From Brevundimonas sp. (lineage in GTDB: Bacteria > Pseudomonadota > Alphaproteobacteria > Caulobacterales > Caulobacteraceae): DNA of 5,863 nt. The stretch lies in assembly GCA_031119155.1 (NCBI GenBank), contig JAVHYH010000198.1:1-5863 (forward strand), given 5' to 3'. The position numbers and the translations under genes were made by a program. Each line of letters opens with the position of its first letter. The stretch's first letter is position 1. Positions 1 through 4,494 of the stretch are shown piece by piece. The notes under the pieces are model-generated. The model was not told the origin of the DNA, made no database searches, and saw only the letters and a list, made by a program, of their open reading frames with translations.

Positions 1-180
1 AGGCGATGGGGAGGACAGATCGGCGTCTTCGCCGATCAGGTGGGGGCGGCGCAGGGGTTGGGTGATCAGCCGCGGACACCGGTGTTCGAGGTTCCTCCGG
101 CCCTGACGGAGCCGCCCTCACCTGATCGGCGCTCACGCGCCGATCTGTCCTCTCCATTCGCTTGAGGGCGAATGGAGAGG
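1..180. repeat. Long nested inverted-repeat element (palindromic, REP/MITE-like)
   Basis: Seen directly: bases 11-25 pair perfectly with 138-152. Bases 30-50 pair with 111-131 at 20 of 21 positions, the exception being a G-T wobble. Bases 52-56 pair with 101-105. Outside this, 1-10 pairs with 153-163 through wobbles and one bulge. Each arm also folds on itself: 18-25 with 30-37 around TCTT, and 124-132 with 137-145 around TCAC. The centre (57-100) holds the 10-bp palindrome ACACCGGTGT at 76-85. The left end reaches the window edge, so the element may extend further. I infer an interspersed palindromic intergenic repeat, a miniature element without its own transposase, or a structured RNA. Nothing visible decides among these, and no transposase or target-site duplication is seen. 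Confidence 0.75.
149..180. terminator. Perfect 13-bp hairpin, possible terminator or end of the repeat element
   Basis: Bases 149-161 (CCTCTCCATTCGC) are exactly complementary to 168-180, with a six-base loop TTGAGG. The stem is strong, but no T-run follows on the plus strand and no A-run precedes it, so it is not a classic intrinsic terminator. Its left half also takes part in the outer stem of the larger inverted repeat (pairing with about 1-14), so the two structures are mutually exclusive. It may end transcription of a gene left of the window or simply be part of the repeat unit. Confidence 0.4.
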
Positions 181-310
181 TGAGACCGAGCCTCCCTGCG
201 CTCAGTTGCGCGACAACAGGGATGGCAGGGGCGGATGACAGGGTTTGGCAGGGATGGAAGGTGTCGGGAGTGTTGTCCTGTCTCTGCCTTGAGGCCCTCC
301 TCCGCCCCAT
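181..310. other. Intergenic stretch with clustered CAGGG repeats
   Basis: No gene is recognised here. CAGGG occurs at 217-221, 226-230, 239-243 and 249-253, and CAGGGATGG occurs twice (217-225 and 249-257). An ATG at 235, preceded by a G-rich stretch, opens a frame that runs on into the crotonase fragment, but the translated residues do not resemble a protein family I know. Confidence 0.35.
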
Positions 311-456
311 CTTCCCTTCCCCACGGTCAGCCCGCTGACACCGGAGTCCAGTCCGGAGGGAAAGCCACGACCGAGCGCCTGAGCATCGAGTTCCGGGACG
401 GCGTCGCCGATGTCCGCCTGAACCGTCCTGACAAGCTGAACGCGCTGGACATGGCG
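311..456 (+). repeat. Upstream copy of a 146-bp direct repeat (crotonase 5' end)
   Basis: Bases 311-456 align without gaps to 980-1125 (offset 669), with 138 of 146 positions identical by my count. The copy covers the crotonase leader, its Shine-Dalgarno sequence GGAGGG (355-360) and the first 30 codons. Four of the eight mismatches are in the leader, one is in the start codon and three are in the coding part. Identity ends sharply after base 456 and falls to about background just left of 311. Confidence 0.93.
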
Positions 457-471
457 CGGCCGTCGCCTTGA
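367..471 (+). pseudogene. Truncated duplicate of the crotonase gene, 5' fragment with lost start codon
   Basis: This fragment repeats the first 30 codons of the complete crotonase at 1036. The only protein changes are the start, ATG to ACG at 367-369, and Ser for Thr at residue 6. After the codons for LNALDMA the frame runs into unrelated sequence (RPSP) and stops at TGA 469-471. It lacks the oxyanion-hole and catalytic segments, so it cannot be an enzyme. The Shine-Dalgarno sequence survives six bases before the ACG. The same frame is open back to an ATG at 235, so a 78-residue hybrid peptide is formally possible, but its first 44 residues look like translated intergenic DNA. I read it as debris of a duplication or integration event. 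Confidence 0.85.
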
Positions 472-552
472 ACAGGCGCGTCCGCTTCCCAACCCGAGGA
501 TTGATGACGCACCAACGTTCTGCGAAACAGGGTCTGTCCACCGGAGTTCGAG
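472..552 (+). promoter_or_regulatory. Leader of the TonB-domain gene with its ribosome binding site
   Basis: This short spacer lies between the crotonase fragment and the TonB-domain gene. GGAG at 543-546, six bases before the ATG at 553, is a credible ribosome binding site and supports that start. I see no convincing -35/-10 pair. Any promoter for the gene is here or in the duplicated crotonase leader at 311-366. Confidence 0.4.
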
Positions 553-909
553 ATGATCCTGACCACCCTGGCCCTTGCCATCACGATGCAGTCCTCACAG
601 TCAGCGCCCCCGGCAGGCGCGCCGGGCCCCATGGCTAATGAAGTGACGGGCGCGATTGGCGAGGTCCGCTGGGTGAGACGACCTGAGCCCGAGTATCCCG
701 AAACAGCGTTGGATCTGGGCGTCTCGGGTCGGGCGCAGCTGTTGTGCATCCAGCAAGACCACCGGCTCTCCGGTTGCGTGGTCGAAGCCGAGTCGCCACC
801 GGGCTACGGCTTTGGCGCCGCCGCCAGTCGGGCGGCCCGCAATTCGCAGACGGCAGGCACCGAACCCCGCGCCCGCCTCGTGATAAACTTCCGCCATCCC
901 GGCTGGTAG
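553..909 (+). CDS. Small exported-looking protein with a TonB C-terminal-type domain
   Basis: The 118-residue product starts with a short hydrophobic stretch (residues 2-11, ILTTLALAI) and an Ala/Pro/Ser-rich segment to about residue 26, resembling a weak signal peptide or anchor. Residues 42-115 carry the TonB C-terminal pattern: RRPEPEYPETALDLGVSGRA, then a strand containing C65, C75 in LSGCVV, ESPPGYGFGAAASRAAR, and the final strand ARLVINF. The family normally contacts TonB-dependent receptors at the outer membrane, and single-domain versions of unknown role occur in Caulobacterales. There is no long transmembrane helix and no proline-rich periplasmic linker, so this is not a standard energy transducer. 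A periplasmic location is inferred. The gene lies between the two copies of the crotonase 5' end and uses more AGA, TTG, ACA and TCA codons than the operon genes, which fits separate acquisition. The domain call is fairly sure; the function is unknown. Confidence 0.72.
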   Translation: MILTTLALAITMQSSQSAPPAGAPGPMANEVTGAIGEVRWVRRPEPEYPETALDLGVSGRAQLLCIQQDHRLSGCVVEAESPPGYGFGAAASRAARNSQTAGTEPRARLVINFRHPGW

Positions 910-979
910 CGAACCGACCTTCCAGCGCCTGACCCGACGCGCGTTCCAGGCACCCGGATCACCGTCCGTCCCGTCGCGC
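910..979. other. Intergenic spacer after the TonB-domain gene, nothing recognised
   Basis: Between the stop codon at 907-909 and the start of the repeat at 980 I see no terminator hairpin with a T-run, no clear promoter and no small gene. It is not similar to the sequence left of the upstream repeat copy (181-310), so it either arrived with the TonB-domain gene or marks the old junction. Confidence 0.4.
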
Positions 980-1125
980 CTTCCCTTCCCCACGGTCAGC
1001 CCGCTAACACCGACATCCAGTCCGGAGGGAAAGCCATGACCGAACGCCTGACCATCGAGTTCCGGGACGGCGTCGCCGATGTCCGTCTGAACCGTCCTGA
1101 CAAGCTGAACGCGCTGGACATGGCG
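980..1125 (+). repeat. Downstream copy of the 146-bp direct repeat, within the intact crotonase gene
   Basis: This is the functional partner of the copy at 311-456. It comprises 56 bases of crotonase leader and the first 30 codons of the intact gene. The eight differences are about A1006 versus G337, three in the block 1013-1015, and four in or after the start codon, which is ATG here. The repeat gives a homologous target for deletion of the 669-bp interval between the copies. Confidence 0.93.
1024..1029 (+). promoter_or_regulatory. Strong ribosome binding site of the crotonase gene
   Basis: GGAGGG lies six bases before the ATG at 1036 and fixes that start. The identical sequence is retained in the upstream copy at 355-360, where it now precedes an ACG. 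Confidence 0.85.
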
Positions 1126-1821
1126 ATGCTGGAGGCGCTGGGCGAGGCGCCCGCGCGGCTGGCGGGCCTGTCCGGGCTGAGGGCCGTGGTGCTGTCGGGC
1201 GAAGGGCGTGGGTTCTGCGCCGGGCTGGACATGGAGACGATGACCGGGCTGGCCGGGGCGGGTCTGGACATCGTCACCCGCACCCACGACCTGGCCAATC
1301 TGTTCCAGCAGACCGCCTGGGGCTGGCGCACCCTGCCCGTTCCGGTGATCGCGGCGGGGCACGGCATGGTGTTCGGCGGCGGGCTGCAGGTGTTTTCCGG
1401 CGCCGACATCCGCATCGCCCGGCCCGACACGCGGCTGTCGGTCATGGAGATGAAATGGGGGCTGGTTCCGGACATGGCAGGCTTCGCCCTGTGGCGCGGG
1501 CTGGTGCGCGACGACGTGTTGCGCGAGCTGACCTATACGGCGCGCGAGTTCAGCGGCGAACAGGCGGTGGATCTGGGCTTCGTCACCCGGCTGGCCGAGA
1601 ATCCCCACGCCGAGGCGATGGCGCTGGCCCGCGAGATCGCCGCCCGCAATCCGGACGCCGTGCGCGGCGCCAAGCGGCTGGCCAATCTGGCGCGGGACGA
1701 GGGCGCGGGTCCGATCCTGCTGGCCGAGAGCATGGAACAGGCGGCGCTGATCGCCACGCCCAATCAGGTCGAGGCGGTGATGGCGAACCTGCAGAAGCGG
1801 GCGCCGACGTTCGCGGACTGA
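1036..1821 (+). CDS. Crotonase-superfamily protein (enoyl-CoA hydratase/isomerase family)
   Basis: The 261-residue product has normal family length and a single crotonase fold. The N-terminal strand pair ends in RLNRPDKLNALD (17-28). The oxyanion-hole segments are GRGFCAGLDM (57-66, with A62) and GHGMVFGGGLQ (108-118, with G115). Then comes the segment LSVMEMKWGLVPDMAG (134-149). Members act on CoA thioesters in the cytosol, for example hydrating or isomerising the double bond of enoyl-CoA. The position of the first catalytic Glu of classical hydratases (Glu144 in rat, in GGGCE) is Gln118 here. E138 matches the second Glu, and D146 sits where dienoyl-CoA isomerases carry an Asp. A standard hydratase is therefore uncertain, and an isomerase or divergent crotonase is possible. 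The ATG is fixed by the ribosome binding site six bases upstream. Its 5' end is duplicated upstream. It faces gmk, with 6 bp between the stop codons. Confidence 0.9.
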   Translation: MTERLTIEFRDGVADVRLNRPDKLNALDMAMLEALGEAPARLAGLSGLRAVVLSGEGRGFCAGLDMETMTGLAGAGLDIVTRTHDLANLFQQTAWGWRTLPVPVIAAGHGMVFGGGLQVFSGADIRIARPDTRLSVMEMKWGLVPDMAGFALWRGLVRDDVLRELTYTAREFSGEQAVDLGFVTRLAENPHAEAMALAREIAARNPDAVRGAKRLANLARDEGAGPILLAESMEQAALIATPNQVEAVMANLQKRAPTFAD

Positions 1822-1827
1822 CCCGCC

Positions 1828-2469
1828 TCAGACCGCCTCGTTCAGCAGCGCATTGCGATAGCCGTCGACCCAGAGGTTGCGGCGGCGGCGGCTGCGTTCG
1901 GCGTGGTAGATGTGGGCCAGTTCGGCGTAGCTGCGGTCGAAGTCGTCGTTGACGAAGACGTAGTCGAACATGTCGCAATGCTCGATCTCGCCCTTGGCGT
2001 TCTTGATCCGGCGCTCGATGACCTCTTCGGCGTCCTGCGAGCGGGTGACCAGACGGCGGCGCAGTTCCTCGAGGCTGGGCGGCAGGATGAAGACGCGCAC
2101 GGCGTCTTCCGGGCATTTGAAGGCGATGTCGCGGGCGCCCTGCCAGTCGATGTCGAACAGCACGTCGCGGCCCTCGGCCAAGGCGCGGTCGATGGGGGCG
2201 CGCGGGCTGCCGTAGCGGTTGCCGTGGACGTCGGCCCATTCGAGGAAGGCGTCCTCGTCGATCAGGCGCTGGAACTCGGCCTGGCTGACGAAATTATAGT
2301 CGCGGCCAGCGACCTCGCCCGGACGGATGTCGCGGGTGGTCATCGACACCGACAGCTCCAGCTTGCCGTGGTCGGCCATCAGGCGGCGGCAGAGCGACGT
2401 CTTGCCGGCGCCCGAGGGGCTGGCGACGATCAGGAGGACGCCCCGGCGGGGCGTGCGTTCATTCGACAT
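1828..2469 (-). CDS. gmk: Guanylate kinase
   Basis: This cytosolic enzyme phosphorylates GMP to GDP with ATP and so feeds GTP, dGTP and (p)ppGpp pools. The 213-residue product has the usual family length. The P-loop is SPSGAGKTS (17-25). The GMP-binding part starts with SVSMTTRDIRPGE (40-52) and GRDYNFVS (55-62), followed by FLEWADVHGNRYGSPR (75-90), the nucleotide-core strand DVLFDIDWQGA (102-112), the lid region with ELRRRLVTRSQD (135-146) and RRIKNAKGEI (153-162), and the late YVFVNDD motif (170-176). All look intact. The start ATG lies inside the last codons of yicC, an 11-bp overlap, with only a weak upstream AGG, so translation is probably coupled to yicC. It is the last gene of the operon, and its stop is 6 bp from that of the convergent crotonase, with no terminator between. 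Confidence 0.97.
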   Translation of the reverse strand: MSNERTPRRGVLLIVASPSGAGKTSLCRRLMADHGKLELSVSMTTRDIRPGEVAGRDYNFVSQAEFQRLIDEDAFLEWADVHGNRYGSPRAPIDRALAEGRDVLFDIDWQGARDIAFKCPEDAVRVFILPPSLEELRRRLVTRSQDAEEVIERRIKNAKGEIEHCDMFDYVFVNDDFDRSYAELAHIYHAERSRRRRNLWVDGYRNALLNEAV

Positions 2470-3343
2470 TCTGGACCTGTTCGCGGAGCTGTTCGATCAC
2501 GGCCTTCAGCTCAAGGCCGATTCCGGTGAGCGCGGTCGTAGCCGATTTTGAGCAGAGGGTGTTCGCCTCGCGCATAAATTCCTGCATCAGGAAGTCGAGT
2601 TTCCGCCCGGCGGGGGGTTGCTGCAACAGGGCGCGGGCCGAGGCGACGTGGGCGGTCAGGCGATCCAGCTCCTCGCGCACATCGGCCTTGGTGGCGAGGG
2701 CGGCGGCCTCGAGGAAGATGCGATCCTCAAGACCCGGCGCGTCGGGGGCCAGTTCGGTGATGCGGCGGGTGAAGCGCTCGCGGATGGCGTCGGTCTGGGC
2801 GGCGGCCTCGGTCTCGGCGTCGGCGACCAGTTGTTCGATGCGGTCGATGAAGCCGGTGATGACGGGCAGGAGCTGGGCCCCTTCCCGCTCGCGCGAGGCC
2901 TTCAGGGCGTCCAGTGCGGCGTCGATGCTGGCGGCGATCTGCGTCTCGATGGCGGCGCGCACGTCGGCGTCGGCGTCGTCCTCGGGCGCTTCCAGCACGC
3001 CGCGCAGGCTGAGCAGGCCGTCGGCGGAGGGGGGCGTGGCGCCGTCCTCCGCCAGCTGGTTGGCCAGCTGGAGGTAGCGGGCCAGCACCTCTTCATTGAC
3101 CTTGAGCGCGGCGGCGCCGGCCTCGGCGCGCTTGGCCTGCACGCCGAGGGTGACCTGACCGCGGTTCAGCCGGGCCTGACCGGAGGCCTTGGCCAGACGT
3201 TCGAGATTGTCGAAGCCGGGCGGGCCGCGGAAGCGGACCTCCAGATTGCGGCCGTTGACCGAGCGGGCCTCGACCGACCAGCTCCAGTCGCCATCCGCGC
3301 CATCGGCACGGCCGAAGCCGGTCATGCCGGAGATATGGCTCAT
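2459..3343 (-). CDS. yicC: YicC/YloC-family endoribonuclease
   Basis: The 294-residue product matches YicC throughout. The N-terminal domain (about 1-155) has the family start MTGFGR (7-12), SVNGRNLEVRFRGPPGFD (28-45) and REREGAQL (151-158). The C-terminal DUF1732 domain (about 205-294) has KADVREELDRLTAH (219-232) and the signature GRKLDFLMQEFMREANTLCS (246-265). Between them lies a helical, Ala/Glu-rich segment (about 125-200), probably coiled. E. coli YicC has been linked to decay of the small RNA RyhB, and B. subtilis YloC is reported as an endoribonuclease; the substrate here is unknown. The start codon overlaps the mltG stop in ATGA (4 bp), the expected coupling arrangement. The alternative start at the second Met (3325) would remove MSHISG, but the first ATG fits the overlap better. 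Confidence 0.95.
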   Translation of the reverse strand: MSHISGMTGFGRADGADGDWSWSVEARSVNGRNLEVRFRGPPGFDNLERLAKASGQARLNRGQVTLGVQAKRAEAGAAALKVNEEVLARYLQLANQLAEDGATPPSADGLLSLRGVLEAPEDDADADVRAAIETQIAASIDAALDALKASREREGAQLLPVITGFIDRIEQLVADAETEAAAQTDAIRERFTRRITELAPDAPGLEDRIFLEAAALATKADVREELDRLTAHVASARALLQQPPAGRKLDFLMQEFMREANTLCSKSATTALTGIGLELKAVIEQLREQVQNVE

Positions 3344-4494
3344 TGCGCGGCCGCCGGTTGCTGCGGAATGCGGATCACCTGGGCGCCGGCGGGGACGTTG
3401 ACGCCGGGCGGGACGCCGGGGGTCGCGCCCTCGGCCGGAACCTCGGCGCCGGCGACCGGGGCTGCGGGCTCGGGCGGGAGCCCCTGACGGCGGCGCTCGA
3501 TGGCGCGCCAGCGGGCGACGTTGGCCAGATGCTCCGGATAGGTGCGGGCGAAGGCGTGACCGCCGGTGCCGTCGGCGACGAAGAAGATGTCCTCGGTCGT
3601 CGGCGGGTTGAGCACGGCGGCGATGGCGTCGCGCCCCGGATTGGCGATCGGCGTCGGGGGCAGTCCGTCGATCTGGTAGGTGTTCCAGTCGGTGTGCTGG
3701 TCGATCTCGGAGCGGCGCAGGCCCCGGCCCAGCGGACGCCCCTTGGTGATGCCGTAGACGATGGTCGGATCGCTCTCCAGCCGCATGCCCATGCGCAGGC
3801 GGTTCGAGAAGACCCCGGCGACGCGCGGACGCTCGGCGGCCACGCCGGTCTCCTTCTCGACGATGGAGGCCAGGATCACGGCTTCGTCGAGGCTGCGCAC
3901 GACGCTGTTCGGCCCGCGCGTGGCCCACAGCCGGGCCAGATTGTCGTCGCGGGCGCGCTGCATGCGGCCGATCAGGGCGGCACGGGTCTCGCCGCGTGAA
4001 ATCTCGTAGGTGTCGGGCCAGAGGGTTCCCTCCTCCGGCACGGTGTCAACGGCGCCGGTCAGGATCGGCTGGCGCATCAGGATGTCGACGGCCTGGGCCG
4101 AGCTCCAGCCTTCGGGGATGGTCACATAGTGGCGGACCACCTTGCCCGAGACGAGCAGGGCCAGCACCGAGCGGAGCGAGGCGCCGGAGGGCACCTCATA
4201 CTCGCCGGCGCGCAGCTTGCGGTCGGCGCCGGTCAGGCTGGCGGCGGCCTTGAACATGTCGGTCGAGCGAATGACGCCGGCCGCCTTCAGATTGGCGGCG
4301 ATGGCGCTGACCCCGGCGCCGCTGGGCAGGGTGACGATGGTCACCTCGCCCTGACGGGCGGATGGCCCGGGCGCATAGAAGACGCTCCAGGCCGCCACCA
4401 GGGCCGCGATCACGAACAGGCTGAAGGTCGCCGTCGCGGCCAGGAAGGCCGTCTTGCGCCCCGATGAACCCTTCTCCACCGACCGACGGAACAC
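3340..4494 (-). CDS. mltG: Endolytic murein transglycosylase MltG (YceG-like)
   Basis: This inner-membrane lytic transglycosylase cleaves nascent peptidoglycan glycan strands and is thought to set their length. The 384-residue product has a basic N-terminus, one membrane helix (about 16-40) and a periplasmic body. Residues 50-100 form a LysM-like segment ending in LRAGEYEVPSG. The catalytic domain has VTIPEGW (124-130), EGTLWPDTYEI (155-165), ILASIVEKETG (207-217, E213 being the conserved catalytic Glu), VFSNRLRMGMRLESDPTIVYG (228-248), SEIDQHTDWNTYQIDGLPPTPIANPG (262-287) and DIFFVADGTGGHAFARTYPEH (302-322). From about 335 a Pro/Ala/Gly-rich tail of some 50 residues extends beyond the catalytic domain. 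The start is GTG, directly abutting the fabF stop (TGA then GTG), with AGGTGG five bases upstream. No other start keeps the membrane helix. Confidence 0.95.
   Translation of the reverse strand: MFRRSVEKGSSGRKTAFLAATATFSLFVIAALVAAWSVFYAPGPSARQGEVTIVTLPSGAGVSAIAANLKAAGVIRSTDMFKAAASLTGADRKLRAGEYEVPSGASLRSVLALLVSGKVVRHYVTIPEGWSSAQAVDILMRQPILTGAVDTVPEEGTLWPDTYEISRGETRAALIGRMQRARDDNLARLWATRGPNSVVRSLDEAVILASIVEKETGVAAERPRVAGVFSNRLRMGMRLESDPTIVYGITKGRPLGRGLRRSEIDQHTDWNTYQIDGLPPTPIANPGRDAIAAVLNPPTTEDIFFVADGTGGHAFARTYPEHLANVARWRAIERRRQGLPPEPAAPVAGAEVPAEGATPGVPPGVNVPAGAQVIRIPQQPAAAQ

Noticed and set aside
1..180. Insertion sequence with a transposase
   Set aside because: The inverted arms enclose under 50 bases, no transposase frame is present and no target-site duplication can be seen because the left edge is cut.
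217..257. CAGGG cluster as a CRISPR-like array
   Set aside because: Units are five to nine bases with irregular spacers of a few bases, far below CRISPR repeat and spacer lengths, and no cas gene is present.
1003..1010. GCTAACAC as a Caulobacter-type -10 element for the crotonase gene
   Set aside because: It resembles the GCTANAWC consensus with one mismatch, but no fitting -35 lies at the right distance, so I do not call a promoter. The upstream copy has GCTGACAC at the same place.
601..1608. 335-codon minus-strand frame across the TonB-domain gene, spacer and crotonase
   Set aside because: It is antisense to two supported genes, rich in Arg/Pro/Gln/His and has no family resemblance. Its length follows from base composition.
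2459..3928. Longer yicC start inside mltG giving 489 residues
   Set aside because: The extra N-terminal residues are out-of-frame mltG sequence. YicC homology starts at the ATG at 3343, which overlaps the mltG stop in ATGA.
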